Below are positions 1 through 10,786 of a stretch of 64,000 nucleotides of DNA, one piece after another; positions within the stretch are counted from its first letter, which is position 1; every line of letters begins with the position of its first letter. The notes below the pieces were generated by a model, which was not told the DNA's origin, searched no databases, and saw only the letters and a list, made by a program, of their open reading frames with translations. The DNA is from Boletus sp. NGJ (lineage: Eukaryota > Basidiomycota > Agaricomycetes > Boletales > Boletaceae), in the NCBI GenBank assembly GCA_019096195.1, contig JAGTXK010000243.1, positions 124,001 to 188,000 of the forward strand. The letters run 5' to 3'. The translations under genes were made by a program, and so were the position numbers.

Positions 1-1119
1 CATATGCATAAGGTAAAGGAGATGTAAGGGTCACAATATTGATGTAGGCTTGATTGCTAGGCTTGCAAGTACTAGGTACTCCAGTGCAGGATTACATATT
101 GAATAGTGTAGATGTGTAGGTTACTGTGGTGTGCATCTTTAAAATGCTTTCTAATACCTATAATCCATTGTCTTTTTCCACAGACAGAATCTAGTTCCCA
201 AGTTGATAACACTTATGCAAATTAATCCTACACTGTTGAGTGGGCTTTGGGAGCCAGAGGTGCATACATGGCACTGCCACAATGCTGAAACATGGCTTGC
301 CATCCTGGACGGCGAGCACTGGACCGCTATGCACGAAATGATCTACCTACTATAAGGGGTCAACTGGTTATGTGATATTGCTCGCCGTCCTGGACAGTAA
401 GCCCAGATAGTTTTAAGTGAGACAATATGTTTACTATGATGGGCAAACCTGTCACCTAACAGAGCTCTGCATCAACGCTACACAGTGAGGCGAGCTTTCT
501 TGCTAAGTGTACATAGTTGGCCAAGTAAAATACCGTGGCTGGATTATTTCACACTTGTATATACTAGTAATAACCCCTACTACCGTTTAGCACTTTCATG
601 CATATAGAGTGACATGTGGCGCACATGTAATATTCCAGCCACAATCACATGACGCTCCGTCCTGGACGGCGAGTGTGTGTTAGGTGTGCGTGGGAACTTT
701 TTCCATACACGGTCATCTTGCATGGCCTCCGTCCGGGACGGCGAGCTGGTGTGTGGCAGCAGCTAACTCTATGGGGCAAGTGTAAGACATAATAATATTA
801 CATATAATAATGATCTATGCAAGGCTCTCCGTCCGGGAAGGCGAGCTGGTGTGTGGCAGCGGCTAACTCTATGGGGCGAGTGTAAGGCATAATAATATTA
901 CATATAATAATGATCTATGCAAGGCTCTCCGTCCGGGAAGGCGAGCTGGTGTGTGGCAGCGGCTAACTCTATGGGGCGAGTGTAAGGCATAATAATATTA
1001 CATATAATAATGATCTATGCAAGGCTCTCCGTCCGGGAAGGCGAGCTGGTGTGTGGCAGCGGCTAACTCTATGGGGCGAGTGTAAGACATAATAATATTA
1101 TACATAATAATGATCTATG
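1..1119. repeat. Repeat D, copy 1 (direct repeat)
   Basis: This stretch recurs in the same orientation at 13221-14338 with a constant offset of 13220 and almost no differences, until the copies diverge near 1119. Part of it recurs inverted at 28851-29283. I see no convincing coding frame. It contains a short palindromic motif of the type CGTCCNGGACG several times (near 301, 380, 655, 727) and the 100-base tandem array listed separately. Function is unknown; its position among telomere-type tracts suggests subtelomeric spacer DNA. Confidence 0.85.
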
Positions 1120-1130
1120 CAAGGCTCTCC
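731..1130. repeat. 100-base tandem array in repeat D
   Basis: Four units with a period of exactly 100 bases start at 731, 831, 931 and 1031, each opening with GTCCGGGACG or GTCCGGGAAG. The middle units are nearly identical and the outer ones slightly diverged. The first unit keeps the full palindrome while later ones have GAAGG in place of GACGG. The array is duplicated at 13951-14338. Confidence 0.9.
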
Positions 1131-1423
1131 GTCCAGGAAGGCCTAGAGAGAACACACTCAACGGTACTTAACATATATAAGGATCTGCAAATATTTTCTT
1201 GGCCGCCGGCAAACTAGTATACACGTATGTTGCGCGCCTTCCTGGACGGCGGGTTTTTTACGACAATAACTATTTTTGGTTGTTTACATTTCGCTTAGGG
1301 TTTATCAATCAGTGGCACTGCCAAGGAAGTAAGATAAATAACCCATATGTTAATATTGATACGGGGGGATTATATCTAGCGGGTTGTGCTTGTGTAATCT
1401 TTTTCACGAATCTACTATCCATT
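1120..1423. other. Copy-1-only segment beside repeat D
   Basis: These roughly 300 bases are missing from the second D copy, which jumps straight to repeat U. They contain one more CGTCC-type motif near 1227-1250. No gene is recognised. Confidence 0.5.
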
Positions 1424-2037
1424 TTAAGGGATCTAATCTAATTGGGTAAGGGCTACCATAGGGTACAGGTAACATCAACATAGCAAACCACGCACATGCG
1501 CCAATGGCGCATGTGCGCGTCCACAACAACATCGCAATAAAACATGAACAATCGAGTGTTGATAACGACGACTGCGGCATAAACGATGAACAGATGAAAA
1601 CGAGGAATATGTTGAGTGTAGTTATACAGCGCGCACATGCGCGCATGGCGCATGTGCGTGTGAAATAAGCAACAACAACAAGACACATGTTTCACATTTA
1701 TACGACAAACACGCCGATGCGCCATGAGAGCATCTGCTCAGTTGATAGGTGTGTCGTACTGAGGTCTTGTTTGTTGTTTGTTTCCCGCGCACATGTGCAC
1801 ATGTGCGCATGGGACGCGCCTGTCCTATAGTACGACACACCTATCAACTGAGCAGATGCTCTCATGGCGCATCGGCGTGTTTGTCGTATAAATGTGAAAC
1901 ATGTGTCTTGTTGTTGTTGCTTATTTCACACGCACATGCGCCATGCGCGCATGTGCGCGCTGTATAACTACACTCAACATATTCCTCGTTTTCATCTGTT
2001 CATCGTTTATGCCGCAGTCGTCGTTATCAACACTCGA
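1424..2037. repeat. Repeat U, inverted pair 1
   Basis: A forward unit (1424-1760, opening TTAAGGGATCTAATC) faces a partial inverted unit (1829-2037) across a short spacer. The unit contains near-perfect hairpins, for example arms at 1492-1503 and 1505-1516 built on GCACATGCGCCA, and an alternating purine-pyrimidine stretch around 1627-1662. Other copies lie at 2677-3009, 7347-7710, 10787-11400, 14340-14953 and, degenerate, 17524-17743. Open frames through it exist only because it is GC-patterned; I see no protein family. A non-autonomous foldback element is possible, but no target duplication was established. Confidence 0.8.
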
Positions 2038-2455
2038 CAATGGCGTCGTTGTCATCTGCGCCTGGAATGCATTGCATTCCTCTTTTCACATACATGTCCT
2101 GTGTACATTATTTTAGTACCTTATATTTACACTCTGAAGGGTTCAAATCACCTCTACGCTCACGTATCATTCCTCCCGATTTTCACTGAGAACAGTGCTC
2201 GTGTGTACTTCTCCCAATACCATTCCGGTACAACTACATATTCAGTGTATTCATTCATTCTAAATACATCAGTGGCTCTCATTGGAAAACACTACAACTT
2301 CACCTCGTCATGCTATTTCATTCAGCCCGCTCAAATTGTCACAAAAGGTTGCTTTTCCCTTAGTATTCACTTCGATTTTACTAGTCTCGTCGCCTTCCTA
2401 ACATAACTTGGTAGGTTTTCTTCCATGCATACACTCCACACAACAACTCCACCAC
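2038..2455. repeat. Repeat E, truncated copy 1
   Basis: This sequence follows an inverted U unit here and again, much longer, at 11401-12596 and 14954-16149. This copy stops near 2455, where the other two continue. It is pyrimidine-rich with no recognised coding content. The following 2456-2676 is single-copy with nothing recognised. Confidence 0.75.
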
Positions 2456-2676
2456 TAGGGTAGGGGGGCCGAATTTCGGCTGTTGGAGCTTCCTGTCTTT
2501 CCAACATTCTCCCTATATTCGTGGGGCCTTACCTATTTCGAATGGAACAGAATTATCTGGAGGCTTACCGGTAAACGGACGCCGTGCACGGACTCGTTCG
2601 TTCGCGTGAGAACCACGGCTGTACTCGTATGTATTGGGCGATGTTCTACGGCATTCCAGTTGACCAATAGTAATAT

Positions 2677-3009
2677 TTAAGGGATCTAATCTAATTGGGT
2701 AAGGGCTACCATAGGGTACAGGTAACATCAACATAGCAAACCACGCACATGCGCCAATGGCGCATGTGCGCGTCCACAACAACATCGCAATAAAACATGA
2801 ACAATCGAGTGTTGATAACGACGACTGCGGCATAAACGATGAACAGATGAAAACGAGGAATATGTTGAGTGTAGTTATACAGCGCGCACATGCGCGCATG
2901 GCGCATGTGCGTGTGAAATAAGCAACAACAACAAGACACATGTTTCACATTTATACGACAAACACGCCGATGCGCCATGAGAGCATCTGCTCAGTTGATA
3001 GGTGTGTCG
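2677..3009. repeat. Repeat U, copy 2
   Basis: A forward unit that ends in GTGTGTCG directly against a GGTTAGGG tract, beyond which the 3' end of PLE-A begins. It shows that U can sit immediately next to telomere-type repeats. Confidence 0.8.
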
Positions 3010-3082
3010 GTTAGGGTTAGGGTTAGGGGGGAGCGAGCACTCGAGCGAAGCGAGAGTGCGAGCGGGGTAGTGTGGGATGGTA

Positions 3083-3157
3083 GCCAGATAGGTAATAGGC
3101 TGAGGGCGACCAGCACTCAACCACCTATTTCGTCCGGGGACTCATCAGACCTCTGGC
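3083..3157 (-). ncRNA. Type I hammerhead ribozyme (PLE-A tail)
   Basis: The minus strand shows the core CUGAUGA, a 4-bp stem II (GUCC/GGAC) and GAAA, flanked by helix I strands GCCAGAGGU and ACCUAUCUGGC and an extended helix III. The predicted cut lies in CCUAUU|ACC. Sequence matches the copies at 7194 and 27263. Confidence 0.85.
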
Positions 3158-4296
3158 GGAATAGTGAAAAGAATTTCTTGATTACGTACCCTGTATTTAT
3201 AGGGAACGAATCGTGCACGGACCATCAGTGAAACGTGGGAATAAGCGGAGATTACGCAGCGGAAATTAAACCGGATCTTGCCGGTTGTCACTCGGATCTT
3301 TCCGGTTGCGCTTCTGCGTGAGAGTTCTCTCACGGCCGCGGTAATTAAATAGCCGAGCCGGGTGGCGCAGATAGCCGAGTCGGGCCGTTAGGTCTCTCGG
3401 TCCGATGCTTCTTCGGCAATCTCCGGGATCGGTCTAGACCACTTACGTAATTTATTCTCACCCCTTGCCGGGGGTGTGCCACCGTTAGGTTCCTAAGTTA
3501 ACCGGTTAGGGTTAGGGTTAGGGTTAGCACGTTAGGGTTAGCGGTTAATAAGTTAGGTTAACGCTAAAGACCCAATGAGTTACGCGTATGGGCTAGGCTA
3601 TAGCACCGATCCTCACGTTAGGGTAAGGTTATTCAGGCGTTCTGGCATGTATTGAGCCAGTCTTCAGCCCGTATCTAGAACATGTCGGGCTAAGATCACG
3701 CACTGCCTGCGTTCGCACTTTCGATTCGAGGGAGTGCTTCCCACCTTACCATACTGGTGGTACGATTAACGTCACTAAAACGAATAAACACTGCAAAGCG
3801 TTTCGAGTTACTCAGGTCTAAAGCTATCGTAAGCTTGCACATACGTTACACGCCGTCTGTGGCCGGACTCTTCGTCCGTTATCCCCCCGAAGGTGGACAT
3901 TGGATTCCTACTGAGTATTGCACTGTTCGGACCCCCCGGTTACCCGGGATTCCAGCCAGGCGCTGTATGGAGAGGCTTCGTTGAGGCTCTCAGACAACCC
4001 TTTCATTCTCTACTTCGCCGACCATCCGGACTAGAGTTTCTCTCCGGTTTTCCTATACACCAAGAGTACGCAATCGCGTCGGTGATAGTGAGGCTCAACG
4101 TCGGGCGGTAGTTTCTTACCGTGTACGAGCCAGTTCTCCCGCACAAACTTAGCCTGTTGCCGGAGCAAACAGGTACCCTTCCCATTATAGGTCGGGCTCG
4201 CCGAGGGGCCGAGGCGCCCCAGCTGTGAGTTGAAGCTCTGCGGTAGAGGGACTCCATCAGTATCATGGCCCCTTCTCGGGTGATACGACGGTGCAC

Positions 4297-5604
4297 TCAA
4301 GGCTTTGAGACTCGTAAGAGTGTCTCTGCCATCTGGTCAGCAGTGTCCCCCACAAACATGGGGGAAGCAGATCTCCGCTGTACATTGAGGTCGTCACTTT
4401 CTAGATCAATCACTTTTCCTGATTGCAAGCGACGCCACTTTGCTGGTAAAGCGGGGTCAGGAGGGCCGGTATGACCTGGTTGGTCATCTGGATGGATGGA
4501 ATCCAGTTCACCGGTCCCTTTATCTGCTAGACGTTCCAACACGATCTTTTTCCAAAGATTTGTGAGGTCGAATAGTTGCGTAGTGCGTTTCCGCGATACG
4601 ATTATTCGACGGTCTAAGATATCCGTACGCCGGAGGTCAGGGACCTCAGTCGGTGTACCATTAGCACGCACAGACTCTATACAGAGCCGGGGCTTCCGGT
4701 CCACGTCATCCGTGTAGCCAACTGGCTCCGGGGGGAATTCAATATTGAATTCCTTACGCTCGGCTTTATAAAGCCAAGATCGCATATATCCTAGGATCGT
4801 GTCTCCAAGTTTAGTGACGGAGAATAGTTCCCATGCCGTGTTGTACTCGGTTTTGAGCACCAGGGCCGCGCTTGTCGCTGCGACATCGGATTTGGTCGTT
4901 AAGCGATTGTTCCATCGCTCCTGGAGTTTATTGCGTCTCCAGTACAACAGCAGCGCCTCGTCATATCCACGCATCACATAGATGGAAACCAACCAATCTA
5001 GTGCATCGAGGTAGTTTTCGAACGTACTACTCAGCGTGGCGAGACGACTCATTTCACCGTAGAATGTACCTCGTTTGACATCTATCGGGTGACCTGAGAC
5101 ATAGGGGATTCTCTGGTGGAGCGACTTGGCCTTCTGGTATGGTCTATGCTGTAATTTCCCTCTATCATCCTTATAGAGCAGCATATCCAGGAAAGGCTGG
5201 GCATTGCCGACGTCCCACGTTATAACGCAATGATCGATTTTTACATTCTCTTGCATAATTGCTAGCGCTTCCTGAGGGCTGCTAGCATATACTATGCCGA
5301 GACAATCGTCGATATACCTACCATAGTAGGCTATCCGTGGGTGATTGAGAATACCATCACGTTTTTCGCAGAACCACCCATACAAATTAGCGAGGTCCGG
5401 TGAATCTGCGACGCCCATTGCTAGGCCGTTTAGTTGTTGGAATATCTCCCCATCGAATTGCGTCAACAGCTCCGTGTTACCAACCCGTAAACAGTCGTTA
5501 AAGAACATAACAAAGTTATGGACCGACAACCCGTTCCAATGCTCATTTTCGTCCCCTTCATTCTGGTAGATCCATTCGACAAACATGCCGAAGACTCTAT
5601 CCAA
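4297..5604 (-). pseudogene. Partial reverse transcriptase of PLE-A
   Basis: The 435-codon frame corresponds to the C-terminal part of the PLE-D protein, starting just after RT motif A. It keeps motif B (LNGLAMGVADSP), the catalytic motif C (RYIDD) and the later QPFLDM and HPIDVKRG motifs typical of Penelope-like RTs. No GIY-YIG endonuclease follows the RT domain. The N-terminal half, including motif A, is absent, so it cannot encode an active RT alone. Confidence 0.75.
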
Positions 5605-5605
5605 G

Positions 5606-5692
5606 CACTAAATTCAATAGGAATTGCTCTGGAGCCAGTAGGATAAGGAACTGGACCATGCGCCCGGTCGTACGAGTCTGTAGAGTCTGTGG
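5606..5692. other. Chimeric junction between PLE-A and PLE-B
   Basis: About 85 bases align with the PLE-D region coding for the PPEPVGYTDD stretch but are clearly more diverged than anything around them, which is nearly identical to PLE-D. The segment therefore seems to come from another PLE lineage, captured when the two truncated copies were joined. Confidence 0.6.
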
Positions 5693-6054
5693 CTACACCG
5701 ACTGAGGTCCCTGACCTCCGGCGTACGGATATCTTAGACCGTCGAATAATCGTATCGCGGAAACGCACTACGCAACTATTCGACCTCACAAATCTTTGGA
5801 AAAAGATCGTGTTGGAACGTCTAGCAGATAAAGGGACCGGTGAACTGGATTCCATCCATCCAGATGACCAACCAGGTCATACCGGCCCTCCTGACCCCGC
5901 TTTACCAGCAAAGTGGCGTCGCTTGCAATCAGGAAAAGTGATTGATCTAGAAAGTGACGACCTCAATGTACAGCGGAGATCTGCTTCCCCCATGTTTGTG
6001 GGGGACACTGCTGACCAGATGGCAGAGACACTCTTACGAGTCTCAAAGCCTTGA
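5689..6054 (+). pseudogene. C-terminal tail of PLE RT frame
   Basis: This 121-codon frame is the end of the PLE protein downstream of all RT motifs. From the first shared codons to the stop it is identical to the last residues of the PLE-D frame. It has no catalytic residues. Confidence 0.7.
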
Positions 6055-7346
6055 GTGCACCGTCGTATCACCCGAGAAGGGGCCATGATACTGATGGAGT
6101 CCCTCTACCGCAGAGCTTCAACTCACAGCTGGGGCGCCTCGGCCCCTCGGCGAGCCCGACCTATAATGGGAAGGGTACCTGTTTGCTCCGGCAACAGGCT
6201 AAGTTTGTGCGGGAGAACTGGCTCGTACACGGTAAGAAACTACCGCCCGACGTTGAGCCTCACTATCACCGACGCGATTGCGTACTCTTGGTGTATAGGA
6301 AAACCGGAGAGAAACTCTAGTCCGGATGGTCGGCGAAGTAGAGAATGAAAGGGTTGTCTGAGAGCCTCAACGAAGCCTCTCCATACAGCGCCTGGCTGGA
6401 ATCCCGGGTAACCGGGGGGTCCGAACAGTGCAATACTCAGTAGGAATCCAATGTCCACCTTCGGGGGGATAACGGACGAAGAGTCCGGCCACAGACGGCG
6501 TGTAACGTATGTGCAAGCTTACGATAGCTTTAGACCTGAGTAACTCGAAACGCTTTGCAGTGTTTATTCGTTTTAGTGACGTTAATCGTACCACCAGTAT
6601 GGTAAGGTGGGAAGCACTCCCTCGAATCGAAAGTGCGAACGCAGGCAGTGCGTGATCTTAGCCCGACATGTTCTAGATACGGGCTGAAGACTGGCTCAAT
6701 ACATGCCAGAACGCCTGAATAACCTTACCCTAACGTGAGGATCGGTGCTATAGCCTAGCCCATACGCGTAACTCATTGGGTCTTTAGCGTTAACCTAACT
6801 TATTAACCGCTAACCCTAACGTGCTAACCCTAACCCTAACCCTAACCGGTTAACTTAGGAACCTAACGGTGGCACACCCCCGGCAAGGGGTGAGAATAAA
6901 TTACGTAAGTGGTCTAGACCGATCCCGGAGATTGCCGAAGAAGCATCGGACCGAGAGACCTAACGGCCCGACTCGGCTATCTGCGCCACCCGGCTCGGCT
7001 ATTTAATTACCGCGGCCGTGAGAGAACTCTCACGCAGAAGCGCAACCGGAAAGATCCGAGTGACAACCGGCAAGATCCGGTTTAATTTCCGCTGCGTAAT
7101 CTCCGCTTATTCCCACGTTTCACTGATGGTCCGTGCGCGATTCGTTCCCTATAAATACAGGGTACGTAATCAAGAAATTCTTTTCACTATTCCGCCAGAG
7201 GTCTGATGAGTCCCCGGACGAAATAGGTGGTTGAGTGCTGGTCGCCCTCAGCCTATTACCTATCTGGCTACCATCCCACACTACCCCGCTCGCACTCTCG
7301 CTTCGCTCGAGTGCTCGCTCCCCCCTAACCCTAACCCTAACCCTAA
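5693..7346 (+). mobile_element. PLE-B, strongly 5'-truncated Penelope-like element
   Basis: Plus-strand copy matching PLE-D from about 25760 to 27391 at a constant offset of 20069. It holds the last roughly 120 codons of the RT frame (to 6054), the 3' region, the internal CCCTAA tract, a T tail with TATAAATA at 7150-7157 and a hammerhead, and ends in CCCTAA repeats at 7325-7346. Confidence 0.8.
7194..7268 (+). ncRNA. Type I hammerhead ribozyme (PLE-B tail)
   Basis: Same architecture as the 3083-3157 copy, on the plus strand: helix I strand GCCAGAGGT, core CTGATGA, stem II, GAAA, extended helix III closing with CCTATT, then ACCTATCTGGC. It lies 37 bases after the TATA-like box. Confidence 0.85.
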
Positions 7347-7710
7347 CACATGCGCGCATGGCACATGTGCGTGTGAAATAAGCAACAACAACAAGACACA
7401 TGTTTCACGATTTATACGACAAACACGCCGATGCGCCATGAGAGCATCTGCTCAGTTGCATAGGTGTGTCTGCTACACACATGCGCCATGCGCGCATGTG
7501 CGCGCTGTATAACTACACTCAACATATTCCTCGTTTTCATCTGTTCATCGTTTATGCCGCAGTCGTCGTTATCAACACTCGATCGTTCATGTTTTATTGC
7601 GATGTTGTTGTGGACGCGCACATGCGCCAATGGCGCATGTGCGTGGTTTGCTATGTTGATGTTACCTGTACCCTATGGTAGCCCTTACCCAATTAGATTA
7701 GATCCCTTAA
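7347..7710. repeat. Repeat U, copy 3 (inverted, rearranged)
   Basis: Mostly inverted relative to copy 2 and ending in GATCCCTTAA. Its left part carries an extra forward-oriented stretch and small differences at the hairpin junction, so it is a rearranged form. Confidence 0.7.
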
Positions 7711-7797
7711 AATTTAAATTGGGTCTATATACATGCTTCAAATTTTATTTGAGCCAAAATGTTGTCGGACATTTGTAATTATAATGACTCCACCCTC

Positions 7798-8410
7798 TTA
7801 TATAATAGATGAGATGATTTGAATGACCGGAGCGTGGATAAAGGATAGTTGCGTCTGTGATTGCAGTGTCGCTTGCGGTAGCGACGAAGAACTTGGAGGG
7901 AGCATAGCATTGCTCATGCCATTAGATGGCTCCGCGGTAAGGGGTACCGTACCAGCTGGAAGGATTGAAAATATATACGGGTTCACGAATGCTAGAGACG
8001 TAAGGTGGTGATGATAGAATGGTCAACCAGTATAGGCAGACAACGAAAAACTCACCAATCTCCTCAGGCTGAGTTGGCCAGTTGATACTATTATCTTTCG
8101 TCTTGGCATCCACATCGACGACAAATCCTTGGTCTAGACAAGCATCATAGCCATGGTTCTCAACGAAGAAAATGGATCGTCTTACTTTCCCCGACGACTA
8201 CAACCTCCCCTTCACCAACCCTTGCTAGGCCGGGTTGTGCAGTCTTGCCTCCCAGGCCGAGACTCATGTAACTCGACAAACCGGAGAAGGTCCCCATTCC
8301 CAAGCCTGATGACGAAGGAGCAGTAGGTACGAGTCCAGGCATCATAACATCAACAACCGCCAAATTCTCCAAAGAGAAGATCGCATATTCAGTAGGAGAG
8401 TATGCGAAGC
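7798..8410 (-). pseudogene. CNH-like gene fragment, left arm (mirror copy)
   Basis: Exact mirror of the right-arm fragment on the minus strand, with the same presumed introns and the same end. No change between the arms is evident, which argues for a very recent inverted duplication or ongoing conversion. Confidence 0.4.
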
Positions 8411-10086
8411 ATATTACTGATTCCGGAGCAGAGGATATTTGAGGACAAGGAAAGCAACTAGGGCGAGGAGGATGACAACACTGATAAAAACGATGAGATG
8501 GATACTATGGTAATCGCAGATATCTTTAGCCAACGACGAACTTCGGGACGAGATGGTACTCTGGATTGGAACAGGTTGTTGAAGACGAAGAGCACGAGGA
8601 AGACGATAACATTGCGGATAACGCACTAGGTGCAGAGGGTGGAGAGAACGAGGGATGGGATGAGGACTTTGCTCAGGGTTATGTGTAACCTGCACTTAAC
8701 CACGTTAAGTAAGTTCGAGACTCGGATGTGCGAGGTTAGGTCTGCCATTACCTTACAAGGTTGTTGCAATGCCAATGCCTTGAAAGCACTTAGAAGGTCA
8801 GAGGTTAGGTCTAGCATCACATTGCAAGATCGTGGTAAGGCCTTGAAAGCACTCGCAAGGTCGCGGGAACCTAACAAGGCCTTGCAACGCCTCGCTAGAT
8901 TTGGGAGTTTTTGGTGATGTACAACGGTATAATACCAATGGCATACAGCGTCTTGAAGGGAGCAACGACACACATCGAGAACGCCCAAAGTCCTCTGGGT
9001 TTATTTTCAACACCCGTCAGAAGTACAACGACTCACACTTCTACTCACCTAGCTTTTCTGCTTCGGCGCCTTCTCATACGCATTCACGTCCGAGTCCGAG
9101 TCCGACTGGCTTAGCTCGTGTACAGTCTCGCCTTGCCCTTCTCGTCGCACGGCATTGTGTTTGCAACCATGTCCATGAGGTGCGTGACGACAGCGCGTCG
9201 TCGAACGGAGCCTGGTCACGGCCATGCGTGCCGCCCTCCGACCATCGGCCGATGGTCGGAGGGCGGCACCATGGCCGAGACTCAGGCTCCGATCGACGAG
9301 GCGCTGTCGTCACGCACCTCATGGACATGGTTGCAAACACAATGCCGTGCGACGAGAAGGGCAAGGCGAGACTGTACACGAGCTAAGCCAGTCGGACTCG
9401 GACTCGGACGTGAATGCGTATGAGAAGGCGCCGAAGCAGAAAAGCTAGGTGAGTAGAAGTGTGAGTCGTTGTACTTCTGACGGGTGTTGAAAATAAACCC
9501 AGAGGACTTTGGGCGTTCTCGATGTGTGTCGTTGCTCCCTTCAAGACGCTGTATGCCATTGGTATTATACCGTTGTACATCACCAAAAACTCCCAAATCT
9601 AGCGAGGCGTTGCAAGGCCTTGTTAGGTTCCCGCGACCTTGCGAGTGCTTTCAAGGCCTTACCACGATCTTGCAATGTGATGCTAGACCTAACCTCTGAC
9701 CTTCTAAGTGCTTTCAAGGCATTGGCATTGCAACAACCTTGTAAGGTAATGGCAGACCTAACCTCGCACATCCGAGTCTCGAACTTACTTAACGTGGTTA
9801 AGTGCAGGTTACACATAACCCTGAGCAAAGTCCTCATCCCATCCCTCGTTCTCTCCACCCTCTGCACCTAGTGCGTTATCCGCAATGTTATCGTCTTCCT
9901 CGTGCTCTTCGTCTTCAACAACCTGTTCCAATCCAGAGTACCATCTCGTCCCGAAGTTCGTCGTTGGCTAAAGATATCTGCGATTACCATAGTATCCATC
10001 TCATCGTTTTTATCAGTGTTGTCATCCTCCTCGCCCTAGTTGCTTTCCTTGTCCTCAAATATCCTCTGCTCCGGAATCAGTAATAT

Positions 10087-10699
10087 GCTTCGCATACTCT
10101 CCTACTGAATATGCGATCTTCTCTTTGGAGAATTTGGCGGTTGTTGATGTTATGATGCCTGGACTCGTACCTACTGCTCCTTCGTCATCAGGCTTGGGAA
10201 TGGGGACCTTCTCCGGTTTGTCGAGTTACATGAGTCTCGGCCTGGGAGGCAAGACTGCACAACCCGGCCTAGCAAGGGTTGGTGAAGGGGAGGTTGTAGT
10301 CGTCGGGGAAAGTAAGACGATCCATTTTCTTCGTTGAGAACCATGGCTATGATGCTTGTCTAGACCAAGGATTTGTCGTCGATGTGGATGCCAAGACGAA
10401 AGATAATAGTATCAACTGGCCAACTCAGCCTGAGGAGATTGGTGAGTTTTTCGTTGTCTGCCTATACTGGTTGACCATTCTATCATCACCACCTTACGTC
10501 TCTAGCATTCGTGAACCCGTATATATTTTCAATCCTTCCAGCTGGTACGGTACCCCTTACCGCGGAGCCATCTAATGGCATGAGCAATGCTATGCTCCCT
10601 CCAAGTTCTTCGTCGCTACCGCAAGCGACACTGCAATCACAGACGCAACTATCCTTTATCCACGCTCCGGTCATTCAAATCATCTCATCTATTATATAA
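10087..10699 (+). pseudogene. CNH-like (Vps39/Vps3-type) gene fragment, right arm
   Basis: One frame from about 10087 reads YSPTEYAIFSLENLAVVDV onward. Two plausible short introns follow: one opening GTAAGACG and closing CTTGTCTAG, one opening GTGAGTTT and closing ACGTCTCTAG. Across them the reading continues into NSINWPTQPEEI and NPYIFSILPAGTV. The pattern of a NPY-IFSILPAG strand followed by VIQIISS resembles the CNH beta-propeller of vacuolar sorting proteins. Only a fragment is present and its 5' part is missing. The family call is from memory of the pattern and is uncertain. Confidence 0.4.
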
Positions 10700-10786
10700 G
10701 AGGGTGGAGTCATTATAATTACAAATGTCCGACAACATTTTGGCTCAAATAAAATTTGAAGCATGTATATAGACCCAATTTAAATT

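Larger units (their letters stand above)
3010..5606 (-). mobile_element. PLE-A, 5'-truncated Penelope-like element
   Basis: Read on the minus strand, the element contains the C-terminal part of the RT frame, a 3' untranslated stretch, an internal CCCTAA tract (3504-3527), a T tail with TATA-like box (3194-3201) and hammerhead, then a telomere-type tract at 3009-3031. It is essentially identical to PLE-D from about 24810 to 27391, so it is a very recent copy or duplication. Its 5' end is cut inside the RT domain near 5605. Confidence 0.8.
2677..7710. repeat. Palindrome I: inverted repeat of U plus PLE 3' half
   Basis: Arms 2677-4658 and 5693-7710 are near-identical reverse complements; mirrored positions sum to 10351 through most of the PLE part (for example 3145/7206 and 4297/6054). 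The arms flank about 1 kb present only in the left element. Small rearrangements occur in the right U unit (7347-7710). One base distinguishes the arms in the PLE tail (GTGCACG at about 3204, GTGCGCG at about 7134), showing they are separate copies rather than a duplicated read. Confidence 0.85.
7711..10786. repeat. Palindrome II, arms about 1.5 kb
   Basis: Mirrored positions sum to 18497 across the whole segment (for example 7823/10674, 8160/10337, 8626/9871), so the arms contain no net insertions or deletions. The axis is a perfect 36-base palindrome at 9231-9266 (18-base half-site). Only the roughly 50 bases on each side of the axis differ noticeably. The arms contain part of a spliced gene (see 10087-10699) and, nearer the axis, degenerate short direct repeats of the type CCTTGAAAGCAC. 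Confidence 0.9.

Noticed and set aside
2130-2160. GGTTCAAATC word resembling a tRNA B box in repeat E
   Set aside because: No A box at the right spacing, so neither a tRNA nor a tRNA-derived SINE can be supported.
1404-2406. Cys-rich frames repeated in every U unit (MCLVVVAYFTRTCAM-type and MAHRRVCRIN-type)
   Set aside because: They are translations of palindromic GC-rich DNA on both strands; no family pattern, and the frames change with each rearrangement.
3504-3527. TTAGGG tract as a true chromosome end
   Set aside because: All telomere-type tracts here are short, interstitial and flanked on both sides by elements; the window does not end in telomere repeats.
8626-8988. 120-codon frame in both arms of palindrome II
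   Set aside because: It is built on degenerate short direct repeats (CCTTGAAAGCAC-like) and shows no protein pattern.
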